This document shows, piece by piece, positions 8,886 to 18,708 of a DNA stretch of 53,450 nucleotides. Positions within the stretch are counted from its first letter, which is position 1; each line of letters starts with the position of its first letter. The stretch is from positions 1 to 53,450 of the forward strand of contig JAAFGX010000022.1 of assembly GCA_010365115.1 (NCBI GenBank). The letters run 5' to 3'. Source of the DNA: Paludibacter sp. (GTDB lineage Bacteria; Bacteroidota; Bacteroidia; Bacteroidales; Paludibacteraceae). A program made the position numbers and the translations under genes. The notes beneath the pieces are model-generated. The model saw only the letters and a program-made list of their open reading frames with translations. It made no database searches and was not told the DNA's origin.

Positions 8886-11800
8886 TTAAAAATTGAATCT
8901 AAATCCGAAGTTAAATCTTCTTGCCATAGGGTAATCGTACCCTCCATTTCCAGCAAGGAAAATAGGTTTTTCTGGATCTATAAATTTTTGTCGAAGTGGA
9001 CTTAATGTTACAAGGTTGTTTCCATTTAAGTACATTACTATGCTTTTTATATGACTCTTAGTTAATAAATTATTGCTAAATGTATAGGTTAACTCAACCA
9101 TTTTCAATCGGATATAATCTGAAGGAATTATTCTTCTTGAACCTGAGCTTGGATAATCATTATTATATTTTTGTACATCACCCGAGAAATGATATGCCGG
9201 AAGTGCTGAATTTCTGGTCTCTGGGGTGTAATGGTCGAACTGGTAAGATTCCATCCTTGCTATTCCTGTCGGAACATTACCAAATGGATTTTGATGTCCG
9301 TACAATTCAATATTTTTATCCTGATTCCCTTGCACCAAGAAACTGAAGGAAAAATTCCTATAATCAAAGCCTCCCTTAATGGCATAGTCATAACGAGGAT
9401 ATATCTGAAACTCCAAAGGAGCCGTGTCGTTCGCATCTATTTTACCATCGGCATTGTAATCAATATATTTAATGTCTCCTTCTATTAACTGCGTTGCTGC
9501 TGGAGGTGCAATATAATTGTTTATATCATCCACCGACTGAAACAACGAATTTTGCAACATTTCTAATTTAACATCAATAGGGTGACCTGCATATTTTTGA
9601 TAAAAGGCAGTACCTGCTGCATCACCTCGGTAAATAACTCTATTCTCATTAAAACTTATATTCCCGCCAATGAAATATCTGAACCCCTTTCCTAATCGTT
9701 TATTAAACATCAGTTCAATTTCATAGCCATGATTCATTGTTTTACCATAATTTCTTTCTTTACCGTCGAAAGCTCCCCAAGCAGGGATTTGAGAGGTAGG
9801 AGGCATTAAAATATTATCCCTGTTTTCATCATACAAATCAACATTTAGGGTAAACATGTTTTCAAGAATTCCAAGTTCAAAACCAAGATTTTTTTTCACA
9901 GATTCTTCCCATTTTGCATCTACGTTTGCATAAGGACCTTCTTCGTAACCTGCTCCAGCCACATTCCAGGTAGAGATTGAGCCTCCTAATCCACCAGTTG
10001 ATGCAGTACTACCAGTAACCCATGGAGCTGCATAATATAACCATCGTGCTCCTGAAGTTGTACCCGTTTTCCCCCATGTAGCACGGGTTTTGAATTTATT
10101 TATGAATGAGAGTGAACTTTCTTTGAAAAACTGTTCCTCAGCTAAATTCCAACCGACTGCAAATGCAGGAAAGAAACCAAATCTGGTTTTAGGTGCAAAC
10201 TGCTCAGAACCACTTAAACTTAAATTTGCTTCGAATAAGTACCTGAGATCATAATTATAAGTAATACGTCCAGCCCAGTCTTCGTCTTTGAATGGTTCAT
10301 TTACATTTGAACCTGACACTAAATTTCTTTCTGACCGTTTAAAAACTCCCAACAATGACAAATCGTGCTTATCAAATTTTCGGTCATAATTCATTCGACC
10401 TTCATAATAGAGTTTTTGAGTATTAGAGTTAAAAGACGTTCCTCGATAGTTAAGCTCCTCAAGATTATCAGTATCTCCACCATACTCAGGAGACCTCTGC
10501 CATGTTCCATCTGGTAATAAACGGTATTTAGGAATAACTCTTGTAAATGTATTACTATAGTTAGTGTTAAGATTGTAAGAAAGCAGAGCAGAAAAACTCA
10601 ATCCTTTTGTAATAAAATCTAAATCTTGATGTAGCTTTAAATCAACATTGAACTGATTTTCATCTTGTTTACCGAATCCTGCAGATGATGCATTTCCACC
10701 AGTATAAATAGCTGTGATAGGACTCATAATACTACCGTATTTCCCGGACCCCCATGCATAACGGGTACCTGAAGCATTCGGATCATTTCTATCCGGATAT
10801 TGTTCCAAAACCCACGGTTCATAAAGCAATGGTGAGTCTGTCGGTGAATTATAATATATCCCTTTCCACAACGATAGATTATTCACGGCTGGTTGATTTA
10901 TCTGCTTAAAACTTCCGCCAACATTAAATGACACCAAGGTATTTTTGGTAGCTTGATAATCCAAATTTGTTCTTAAGTTATAACGTTTGGCATAAAACCT
11001 CCCATCGAAACCATCCGATTTCGAAGTATTAAGTATATCGCCATCGTATAAGTATCCCAAAGAACCAAAGTACTTTAACTTATCAGTTCCTCCAGATACA
11101 TTAAAGTTCATATCTGTCTGAAAAGACACTTGTTTTATCATCTCTTTTGACCAATCAACCGATGGATAAAACAATGGACTATCCTGATTTTTGTAATGTT
11201 CAAGATCAGTATTTGATGTTAGCCCAATCCAGTTATTGTCATTTTTCATTGCTTCGTTGGCATAACTCATTGTAGTATATGAATCGACAAAAGTAGAACG
11301 TCCGGTTGGAGTTTTAAATCCCTGATTAAACGATAAAGTCATTTCAGGAGTTTTGTTTGTTCCTCTTTTGGTGGTTACAATAATAACTCCATTTCCTCCT
11401 CTTGTTCCATAAACAGCAGTTGCTGAAGCATCCTTTAATACCGATACGGTTTCAACTTCATTGGGGTCAATATCATTCATACTTCTCTCAATTCCATCCA
11501 CCAACACAAGAGGTGATGAATTTTGCCATGTCGATCGGCCACGAATAAAAATAGCAGCGGCATCCTTGCCCGGCTGCCCGTTGCTTTGTTGAGTTACCAA
11601 ACCCGGAACTAAACCTGAAAGTGCATTGGTCAGAGTACGTACCCCTGCGCTTTGAAGCTCTTTCGATTTTACCTGAGAAATGGACCCTACAACACTTTCC
11701 TTTTTCTGTGTACCATAACCAACAACAACCACCTCCTGAAGACCCTGTAATTTTTCATTAAGTACAACTCTAATAAAACTTTGAGTTCCTAATGTAATAT

Positions 11801-12161
11801 TCTGAGATTCATAGCCTAAATATGAAATCAGAATGGTTTTAGCATCAATTGGTATTGTAATTGAAAAATTACCAACATTATCAGTTATTGTTCCAATACT
11901 CGAATTGATTAATTTAACTGCAGCACCAATAATTGACTCTCCATTAGGGTCAACTACTTTCCCTTTAACTTGTTTTGTTTGGGCTTGTTGTTGGGAAGAA
12001 ACTCCGTTTCCAGAATGACTGGATTTAGCAGCTGCTAACGAATTACTAGCTTCAACACTGAATGTGAATACAAATAAAAAAAGACTCAAAAACTTCCAAT
12101 AGCAAATCCTTTTTTCATCATTTCCATACCAATAGAAATACCGAAATCGTTTCTTCTCCAT
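8886..12161 (-). CDS. SusC/RagA family TonB-dependent outer-membrane transporter
   Basis: This is the first gene of the leftward PUL operon, 1091 residues. In order: signal peptide (to about residue 40), carboxypeptidase-D-like domain (KGKVVDPNGESIIGAAVKL, about 63-140), TonB-box-like EVVVVGYGTQKK, plug with LVDGIERSMNDIDP and VSVLKDASATAVYG, then a 22-strand barrel ending FNFGFRFNF. It imports oligosaccharides across the outer membrane with TonB energy. The ATG at 12161 gives a normal N-terminus; an upstream in-frame ATG at 12269 would put 36 odd residues before the signal peptide, and its codon lies very close to the probable transcript start near 12293. A -7 box and a conserved motif lie at 12300-12356. 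Confidence 0.95.
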   Translation of the reverse strand: MEKKRFRYFYWYGNDEKRICYWKFLSLFLFVFTFSVEASNSLAAAKSSHSGNGVSSQQQAQTKQVKGKVVDPNGESIIGAAVKLINSSIGTITDNVGNFSITIPIDAKTILISYLGYESQNITLGTQSFIRVVLNEKLQGLQEVVVVGYGTQKKESVVGSISQVKSKELQSAGVRTLTNALSGLVPGLVTQQSNGQPGKDAAAIFIRGRSTWQNSSPLVLVDGIERSMNDIDPNEVETVSVLKDASATAVYGTRGGNGVIIVTTKRGTNKTPEMTLSFNQGFKTPTGRSTFVDSYTTMSYANEAMKNDNNWIGLTSNTDLEHYKNQDSPLFYPSVDWSKEMIKQVSFQTDMNFNVSGGTDKLKYFGSLGYLYDGDILNTSKSDGFDGRFYAKRYNLRTNLDYQATKNTLVSFNVGGSFKQINQPAVNNLSLWKGIYYNSPTDSPLLYEPWVLEQYPDRNDPNASGTRYAWGSGKYGSIMSPITAIYTGGNASSAGFGKQDENQFNVDLKLHQDLDFITKGLSFSALLSYNLNTNYSNTFTRVIPKYRLLPDGTWQRSPEYGGDTDNLEELNYRGTSFNSNTQKLYYEGRMNYDRKFDKHDLSLLGVFKRSERNLVSGSNVNEPFKDEDWAGRITYNYDLRYLFEANLSLSGSEQFAPKTRFGFFPAFAVGWNLAEEQFFKESSLSFINKFKTRATWGKTGTTSGARWLYYAAPWVTGSTASTGGLGGSISTWNVAGAGYEEGPYANVDAKWEESVKKNLGFELGILENMFTLNVDLYDENRDNILMPPTSQIPAWGAFDGKERNYGKTMNHGYEIELMFNKRLGKGFRYFIGGNISFNENRVIYRGDAAGTAFYQKYAGHPIDVKLEMLQNSLFQSVDDINNYIAPPAATQLIEGDIKYIDYNADGKIDANDTAPLEFQIYPRYDYAIKGGFDYRNFSFSFLVQGNQDKNIELYGHQNPFGNVPTGIARMESYQFDHYTPETRNSALPAYHFSGDVQKYNNDYPSSGSRRIIPSDYIRLKMVELTYTFSNNLLTKSHIKSIVMYLNGNNLVTLSPLRQKFIDPEKPIFLAGNGGYDYPMARRFNFGFRFNF

Positions 12162-12492
12162 AAAATTACAAATTAGACTTAACATTTTTTGTGTATTAAT
12201 TTCTTTTATATTATAATCAAAAACTCTGTTGAGTAAAAAGAATGTATTTTTTTTAATGTAAGATATCATATAAAAAGAACATACTTAGAATTGACACCGC
12301 AAATTTACATCGATAAGCAAATAGATTTCATGCTGGATTGTACATTTATTATGCTGATATGCTCAAATTTTCTTAAAAATAGACCTGTTGTACTTACATG
12401 TGTTATTTATTTACTTAAAACAGGCACAAAGTCAAATATCGAAAAGGAATCTATATTTAAAGTTCAAAATTCAACAATACAAAGTATAATCA
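12162..12492. other. Regulatory intergenic region upstream of the first SusC operon
   Basis: No gene is supported here. On the minus strand it holds a -7-like box TAAATTTG (12300-12307) and the 30-bp motif shared with the giant-protein promoter (12327-12356). A 75-codon rightward open frame across the region has no recognisable product and crosses the motif. Confidence 0.6.
12300..12356 (-). promoter_or_regulatory. Activator-type promoter and shared 30-bp operator, SusC operon
   Basis: The plus strand reads CAAATTTA at 12300-12307, that is a TAnnTTTG -7 box on the minus strand. There is no TTTG at the -33 position. Instead, 19 bases upstream of the box, lies TTCATGCT-N4-TGTACAT-N6-TGCTG (12327-12356), found again with all 20 fixed bases and the same gaps at 18936-18965. 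On the minus strand the motif contains two AGCA half-sites 21 bp apart, the spacing expected of an AraC-type regulator binding direct repeats. The HTCS at 20544 is the natural candidate ligand. The 5' leader would be about 130 bases. Confidence 0.6.
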
Positions 12493-13062
12493 CTATAGAG
12501 TTTCTACAGCTTTTATGATTTCACCTTTTGCATTGAACACATCCATTCGAAGTCTAAAGCTATACTTTCCTGAACCAACCCGGTAAAGTGACTTTCCATT
12601 ATCGACTGATATGTATTGAATATCTTTCTGTAAGTCAATCGGTTTGCCATTCTCAGTAATCGAATTACGATTGAGGGTCGGAAAACAAATGATAGCCCTA
12701 GTATTGAAGGGAACTTCAATATGCATACTTAGATTCATTCCCTCAAGGCTCCATTCACTTTTAATTATACCGTAAGGCGAGAAAAAACTGGTTTTTGCAT
12801 GGGTTATATCGCCTACAATAGCCGGGCTTACGAGCAGCTCTTTAAAGGCTACCGAATTGGGTTGTTGTTTAATTCCTCCCAATCCATTATAAAACCATTC
12901 CATAATGTGCCCCAACATCAAATGGTTATTTGATACCTCTTCCAATGCTGGCCAGGATTCAGTCAAAGCAGTTGCTCTTTTTTTAAGCTGAAAACCATAT
13001 CCGGGAACATCATCCCGATTGTTCGTTTTAATATCAGCGGCTAACACAAAATTTATAGCTTA
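12493..13062 (-). pseudogene. C-terminal remnant of a GH78 alpha-L-rhamnosidase
   Basis: About 184 codons match the end of GH78 (Bac_rhamnosid) enzymes: PGYGFQLKKRATALTESW, then NNHLMLGHIMEWFYNGLGGI, then SPYGIIKSEW and a beta-sandwich tail. A full enzyme is usually 700-1000 residues with the catalytic barrel before this part, so the active site is gone. An in-frame TAA lies at 13060-13062, and the only possible start is a GTG at 13047. Beyond the stop about 22 more codons stay open without matching GH78. The remnant lies between two leftward units and suggests that the locus once carried its own rhamnosidase for terminal L-rhamnose removal. Confidence 0.7.
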
Positions 13063-13168
13063 CTGAATGGTATCATAACTTACTTCTATGATCCGGGTTG
13101 CAGAAAATACATGTGTTGAATTGAACGCAATAGTAAAATTTTAAATTAGCCTGTTGAAAATACAACAT

Positions 13169-13342
13169 CTAACCCATATTATTTTTAAATGGCTCATTAT
13201 ACATAAAATCAGGTGATAACGAGCCTGTCTCGCCCGGACCAACAGGAGGATTAGATTCTAATGCCAACGAAATTTCATTATCTAATTTAATTTGCTGAAT
13301 ATAAGGAGTTATATACAAACGTTTTTTTACTGTCTCTTTCAT
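13169..13342 (-). CDS. Small 57-residue protein translationally coupled to the giant surface protein
   Basis: The ORF starts at ATG 13342, five bases after the TAG stop of the 1786-residue gene, with AGGAG formed across that stop (TAGGAGCCATG), so reinitiation or coupling is likely. The product starts MKETVKKRLYITPYIQQ, continues with LDNEISLALESNPPVGPGE and ends with an acidic/aromatic stretch (PDFMYNEPF). It has no signal peptide or membrane segment. I recall similar short proteins with a Y-I-x-P start and a DNEISL...PP-GP-E core in Bacteroidales genomes, but do not know a function. It is cysteine-free. It could be a chaperone or partner of the upstream protein, or a peptide precursor; both are guesses. 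Confidence 0.7.
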   Translation of the reverse strand: MKETVKKRLYITPYIQQIKLDNEISLALESNPPVGPGETGSLSPDFMYNEPFKNNMG

Positions 13343-13347
13343 GGCTC

Positions 13348-16300
13348 CTAGTTGTTTAAAATTAGTTTAAATGTTTTATTTTTACCCCCATTCACTATTG
13401 TTACCATATAAATCCCAGCATCAAGTTGAGAATCAATTACTGTAACAGTACTTTTTAGTTGTTTTTCAACTAATTTTTGTCCAACCGCATTATAAACCAA
13501 AATCTGCATATTATTGCTAATATCTTTGCAATTTACAGTAATCTGATTGTTGGCATTTTTGTAAACACTTACGTTCAGATTTTCGGCAACGTTAGATGCG
13601 ATGCCAGCACTAATGGACGGTGAACGAAACAGAATACGGAAACGATTGGTAGTGTCTGTAATATCAGAACTGAAGGTATACGAACTGCCATCAGTTAGTT
13701 CATAATCCGAGTTTGTAAACAAGTCTTTGATATATACCTGCATACCCACTTCAAAATTACTGATTTCAGAAGCTTTGATAGTAAATGTATTCATTTCACC
13801 GGTTTTGAAACCTAAGACAATATCATGAGTTGAAACCACATCGTTTAATCCATTGATAACTAATTGTTCATTGTCAACTTGGGTGTAAATTTCGGGAATT
13901 GCAGCATTGTTGTTTGACCGTTTTTCTGAGTCAAAAACATCAAAATTATTCTGAGCATTCGAATCGAAATAAATGATTGCTTCATCCTGAGCAATTCCAT
14001 TCGACACTTTTAATCGAACCAATTGACGTGCGCTTTGTTTTGGTGCTTTCAATACAGTTGTTGTAATTGGAACTGTATTTACTGTTGGATTGGCATGATA
14101 ACGCAAGGCGTTTGTAAATGTCAATTGCTGATTGTCGAGCATAGTACGTACCCAAAATGCCTGCATAGGTGGTATATATCCGGTAACTTCGCCTGTTCCT
14201 GCGTCATTCGTACCTACTCCCGATGTTGTGTTTACAGTTTCGAAATAATATTTTCGCAGCAATACGTCTACTTGATTCGAACGGGTGCGATACCAGATCG
14301 TTTTCTGAATATTGCTATTGGCATTGATAGCAGCCATGGCATCGAGATACGAAGGATAAGGATTGGCAACCATATTGAAACCTGCATAAGGATTTGGAGC
14401 AGTTGATTTCCGGGTAAGTGTAACGTTAACATTTCCGGAATTTAATGTTCCTGCAAAACTAAAATTGTTGGTAGATGAACCCGAATTCGACACTGCAATA
14501 TATCCGCGTCCCGGAGTTAATGCTCCAGTGAAACTATTTGACCAGTCGCCTATTGTTTCATCCCAATACGATACAGAAGAAGCTGTATTTGTAACAGTTA
14601 ACTTTCCGGCTACATTATTTACATTATCGGCAATAACCGGTGTGCCAACATACCAGTTACGTCCTTGTGGCAAGTATTGTTGTACGGTAGCCGTTACTGC
14701 TTGCGGATTATCGATGTTATTATCTACCAAAGTGGCTGTTCCGTTTGAATTACTTTGAAGTGTTATTCCATTTGTAGCAGAAAGGACTCCTGAACCGATA
14801 GTAAGCTTTCCAGTTGGATTTACAGTAATTGAGCGAACCGCAACTGTATAATCCATAGTTAATTCTTTATCTGCCTGAACGGTTATATCTGTTCCTGCCA
14901 ATAAAGCAGAATTTCCTAAATAATCATCTGCTGCTACATTGCGGGTAATGGCAGTGATATCTCCTGTTGCACTTCCATTTGCCAAACTATAATTTGTAGC
15001 CAAACCCGTACCATTTACAAGTGTGTAAACAACGGACGTACCAGGATAACTTCCAACATTTGCACTCGTATAATTATTTGCAACTGCTGTAGTGGTAACA
15101 TCGCCAGCATTTACTAAACTTGATAGCGTACCTGTTGTAACAGCTCCTGCTGCGGTTGTTCCATCGTATTGTTTTGACGCAATGCTTGGCGCACTGATGG
15201 TTAATTCTTTTTCAGTAATTACCCCTGTTGCACTTCCATTTGCCAAACTATAATTTGTAGCCAAACCTGTACCATTGACAAGTGTGTAAACAACGGACGT
15301 ACCAGGATAACTTCCAACATTTGCACTAGTATAATTATTTGCAACTGCTGTAGTGGTAACATCGCCAGCATTTACTAAGCTTGATAGCGTACCTATTGTA
15401 ACAGCTCCTGCTGCGGCTGTTCCATCGTATTGTTTTGATGCAATGCTTGGCGCACTGATGGTTAATACTTTTGCAGTAATTACCCCTGTTGCACTTCCAT
15501 TTGCCAGACTATAATTTGTAGCTAAACCTGTACCATTGACAAGCGTGTAAACAATAGTTGCTGATTTTCCAGCACCTACATTAGCCTCAACATACGTACC
15601 GGCTGCTGTATTTACAGTTACAGTTTCTGAGCTTACAAATCCCGACAGACTACCTGCGGTAACTGTTCCTGAAGTGGCACTACCATCATATTGTTTTGAA
15701 GCAATACTTGGAGCACCTATGGAAAGTGTTTTGGCGATGATATTTCCTATAAGTCCTGTTGGAACTGAACCTGTATATATATAATTAACTGCTTGTGAGC
15801 CACCTAAGGTTGATGTAGCAGTCACTGCCTTGGTTATGCCTGCATTAGCGTTATTAAAAGTTCCGGTTAAATTTACGGCATCTGAACCTATAATTCCTGT
15901 AAAAGTACCGGTTATAGTTGCCGAATTAGTACCATCATACACTTTATTTGAAATCGGCGATGAAATTGCGGTGAGGTTTTTAGAACTTACAGTAAGTGTA
16001 TAAGTTTGGCTACCAGAATTGTAAACACTATTTCCTGCCTGCGTTGCAGTGATAATAGATGAACCTGCCCCTATAATTGTGACTAATCCAGATGAAGCAT
16101 CTACAGTGGCAACACTTGTAGTTCCACTACTGTAAGTAATTGTACCACCTGAAGTACTGGTTGCCGCATTAGTATATTGGGCATCTCCATACGTTTTACT
16201 TACTGAAGTTGGAGTGGCAAATGTAATTGTAGGTGCGCTTGAAGCTGTAGTATATTCATAAGCTCCTGCATCGGTATAGTAGCCAATTCTGGAGTTTCCC

Positions 16301-18708
16301 AATTGATCAGAATTCAAAGCCGGCGACAAATAATTTGTCAACACATAGTCTTTTGCAATGCTGCTAACTCCAATTGATAAAACAGGAGTTGCATCAGCCG
16401 ATAATGAACCGGCAAAAGCAAGATCCGCATCCACGGCATCCAATTTATTGTGTGTGTTTGTTCCCGAGGCATGAAGCCAAGTGCCTGAAGCTGGCAATCC
16501 AATAATGCTGTTGGTTACGCCACCGTTGGTTATCAAGCCATACACCTGACTGGCCGCATTTGATGCGGAACCTGAGTTTTTATGAACAATACTGTTATTC
16601 ATAACCAATGTTGTATTGCTTCCACCTGTCATTACATAAATTCCATCTCCACCCGTGCCGGCATTGGTTGTATTGTTTGCAACGGTACAGTGATTGAGTG
16701 TTAGGGTTGACGTTGTTCCCGATCCAACCGAAACGTAAATACCACCACCATTTTTGGTGCTAGATACTGTACTATTACCGGTTATGGTAGAGTTTTCAAT
16801 CCACAGGGTTGAAGTGGTAGTTGCCCCGCATTCCAAACTAATACCGCCACCGTTACCGCCGGTAACAGCGCCACCTCCTTTTGTTGCTACATTATTGGAG
16901 ATAGTGCTGTTTTTTATGGTTACATTCACCGGAATGGTAGAGTTCAAAATTTCAATACCTCCGCCATTACCATTGTTGTTTCCAGCACCATTTGTAGCAT
17001 TACCCGTTATATTACATTTATCGATATTCAGAATCACCTTTCCTGCTACATAAATTCCAGCTCCAGTTGCACCTGATGTATTGTCGCTTATTTTTAAACC
17101 GGAAAGATTGAGGGTCACAGTCCCAGCACCTGTCTTATTAAATCGTATTCCACTACCACTATTTAAATTATAGCCATTCTGAATGGTCATGTTTTTTATA
17201 GTAATTGTGGCGTCTGTACTATAGGTTGCATCCAACAAAAACACATAACAAGCTGCAGTAACATTAGGTTTTGTACCGGAATATCCCTGCACGATGGTAG
17301 TAACTGCGCCAGCTCCCTGAATGGTTACGGCCTTGTTACAAGCAATATTTTTTTCGGTATAAGTTCCTGCGGCAACATTAATGGTATCGCCTGCTGAACA
17401 TTTTGATAATGCAGCAGCAAGGGTAGTCCAGGATTTTCCGGTATTAGTGGCTGTAGTACTCACTTCCCATGAATTCTCAATAGCGCCAGCATCAGGCTTA
17501 GAGTCGCGGGGTGCATCCAACTGATCAAGGGTCAAAGTAGGAGACAAGTAGTTGGTTTGTACGTAACTTTTACCTATACTTGCGCCAGTCAAAAATAGAA
17601 CCGGAGTAACATCAGTCGTTAGTGAACCGGCAAAAGCAAGATCCGCATCCACGGCATCCAATTTATTGTGTGTATTCGTTCCCGAGGCATGAAGCCAAGT
17701 GCCTGAAGCTGGCAATCCAATAATGCTGTTGGTTACACCACCGTTGGTTATTAAGCCATACACCTGACTGCTCCCATTGGTAGTAGAACCACTGTTTTTA
17801 TGGACAATACTGTTGTTCATAACCAACGTGGTGTTGCTTCCACCTGCCTCATTTACATAAATAGCATCGCCTCCCGTGCCCGCAGTGGTTGTATTGTTTG
17901 CAACGGTACAATGGTTCAGAGTTAAGGCTGAGGTTGAGGTTGCTCCGACAGTCAGATAAATACCACCACCATTTTTGGTGCTGGCAGAATTCTTATTGCC
18001 GTAAATGGTGGAATTTTCTATCCAAATGGAAGAGGCAGAAGAAGCACCACAACCAGTATATATTGCACCGCCGTTTCCACCCGCTGCCGTATTGTTGGAA
18101 ATGGTACTGTTTTTTATTGTTAAGTTAACCGGTGCGGTTGTTTGGTTTATACATATTCCGGCACCACCCACTCCACCAGTTGCATTGGCAGTATTGGAGG
18201 AGATATTGCATTTTTCGATATTGACAATAACATTTCCTGTCACTGACACTCCGCCTCCATTTATATTTGTTTTGTTATCGCTAATTTTTAAACCATAGAG
18301 GTTAATGGTCAATATCCCGGCACCTGTCTGTACTAATCGTATGCCGCTACCACTATTTAAATTATAGCCATTTTGAATGGTCATGTTTTTTATATTTATA
18401 GTGGCATCAGTTGCATTCGCAGCATCTAACCTAAATACCCCACAATCAGAACTAAGAGTATTCCCTTTGGTTGCGAATGCCTGCACAATGGTACTACCCA
18501 TACCAGCTCCCTGAATGGTTACGGCCTTGGTACAAGCAATATTTTTTTCGGTATAAGTTCCTGCGGCAATATCTATAATATCACCTGCTGAGGCAGCAGT
18601 AATAGCAGCCTGAATGGTAGCATAGCTTCCCGGCACTGAACGGGTTGTAGTAAACACTTGTGCTGAACAGAAAGTAACAGCAACAATAAAAAGTACAATT
18701 TTTTTCAT
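13348..18708 (-). CDS. Giant secreted beta-helix / YDG-repeat protein with T9SS sorting tail
   Basis: This 1786-residue protein has a signal peptide (about 1-18). Two consecutive parallel beta-helix modules follow (about 20-412 and 413-818), each opening with a GTYTEKNIAC strand, carrying NxxISNNTA-type rungs and closing with a DAGAIE/DAGAYE element (choice-of-anchor Q type). Next come a Big/MBG-like domain (about 822-905), YDG repeats of 87 residues (about 905-1250; ASKQYDGT and VYTLVNGTGLATNYSL) and a module with QGRNWYVGTPV and NMVANPYPSYLDA. The T9SS sorting domain ends the protein (about 1710-1786, LDAGIYMVTIVNGGK). The helix modules have pectin-lyase topology, but I see no catalytic set, so binding or adhesion is as likely as cleavage. 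A small ORF follows after five bases. Confidence 0.88.
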   Translation of the reverse strand: MKKIVLFIVAVTFCSAQVFTTTRSVPGSYATIQAAITAASAGDIIDIAAGTYTEKNIACTKAVTIQGAGMGSTIVQAFATKGNTLSSDCGVFRLDAANATDATINIKNMTIQNGYNLNSGSGIRLVQTGAGILTINLYGLKISDNKTNINGGGVSVTGNVIVNIEKCNISSNTANATGGVGGAGICINQTTAPVNLTIKNSTISNNTAAGGNGGAIYTGCGASSASSIWIENSTIYGNKNSASTKNGGGIYLTVGATSTSALTLNHCTVANNTTTAGTGGDAIYVNEAGGSNTTLVMNNSIVHKNSGSTTNGSSQVYGLITNGGVTNSIIGLPASGTWLHASGTNTHNKLDAVDADLAFAGSLTTDVTPVLFLTGASIGKSYVQTNYLSPTLTLDQLDAPRDSKPDAGAIENSWEVSTTATNTGKSWTTLAAALSKCSAGDTINVAAGTYTEKNIACNKAVTIQGAGAVTTIVQGYSGTKPNVTAACYVFLLDATYSTDATITIKNMTIQNGYNLNSGSGIRFNKTGAGTVTLNLSGLKISDNTSGATGAGIYVAGKVILNIDKCNITGNATNGAGNNNGNGGGIEILNSTIPVNVTIKNSTISNNVATKGGGAVTGGNGGGISLECGATTTSTLWIENSTITGNSTVSSTKNGGGIYVSVGSGTTSTLTLNHCTVANNTTNAGTGGDGIYVMTGGSNTTLVMNNSIVHKNSGSASNAASQVYGLITNGGVTNSIIGLPASGTWLHASGTNTHNKLDAVDADLAFAGSLSADATPVLSIGVSSIAKDYVLTNYLSPALNSDQLGNSRIGYYTDAGAYEYTTASSAPTITFATPTSVSKTYGDAQYTNAATSTSGGTITYSSGTTSVATVDASSGLVTIIGAGSSIITATQAGNSVYNSGSQTYTLTVSSKNLTAISSPISNKVYDGTNSATITGTFTGIIGSDAVNLTGTFNNANAGITKAVTATSTLGGSQAVNYIYTGSVPTGLIGNIIAKTLSIGAPSIASKQYDGSATSGTVTAGSLSGFVSSETVTVNTAAGTYVEANVGAGKSATIVYTLVNGTGLATNYSLANGSATGVITAKVLTISAPSIASKQYDGTAAAGAVTIGTLSSLVNAGDVTTTAVANNYTSANVGSYPGTSVVYTLVNGTGLATNYSLANGSATGVITEKELTISAPSIASKQYDGTTAAGAVTTGTLSSLVNAGDVTTTAVANNYTSANVGSYPGTSVVYTLVNGTGLATNYSLANGSATGDITAITRNVAADDYLGNSALLAGTDITVQADKELTMDYTVAVRSITVNPTGKLTIGSGVLSATNGITLQSNSNGTATLVDNNIDNPQAVTATVQQYLPQGRNWYVGTPVIADNVNNVAGKLTVTNTASSVSYWDETIGDWSNSFTGALTPGRGYIAVSNSGSSTNNFSFAGTLNSGNVNVTLTRKSTAPNPYAGFNMVANPYPSYLDAMAAINANSNIQKTIWYRTRSNQVDVLLRKYYFETVNTTSGVGTNDAGTGEVTGYIPPMQAFWVRTMLDNQQLTFTNALRYHANPTVNTVPITTTVLKAPKQSARQLVRLKVSNGIAQDEAIIYFDSNAQNNFDVFDSEKRSNNNAAIPEIYTQVDNEQLVINGLNDVVSTHDIVLGFKTGEMNTFTIKASEISNFEVGMQVYIKDLFTNSDYELTDGSSYTFSSDITDTTNRFRILFRSPSISAGIASNVAENLNVSVYKNANNQITVNCKDISNNMQILVYNAVGQKLVEKQLKSTVTVIDSQLDAGIYMVTIVNGGKNKTFKLILNN
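14961..15481 (-). repeat. Two near-identical 261-bp tandem units encoding YDG repeats
   Basis: The units 14961-15220 and 15222-15481 differ at only about a dozen bases by eye. A third, clearly diverged copy continues to about 15742. The period of 261 bp equals 87 codons, so the protein frame is kept. Such low divergence beside an older copy suggests recent duplication or gene conversion, and unit number may vary between strains. Confidence 0.85.
16270..18650 (-). repeat. 1218-bp in-frame duplication of the beta-helix module
   Basis: Blocks starting at 16406 and 17624 are nearly identical for about 150 bases, an offset of 1218 bp (406 codons). The module starts (around 17370 and 18570) and ends also match, while the rungs between have diverged more. 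It explains the two beta-helix modules of the encoded protein. Confidence 0.8.

Noticed and set aside
12291..12518. Rightward 75-codon open frame
   Set aside because: No recognisable product; it runs through the shared operator and -7 box of the SusC operon.
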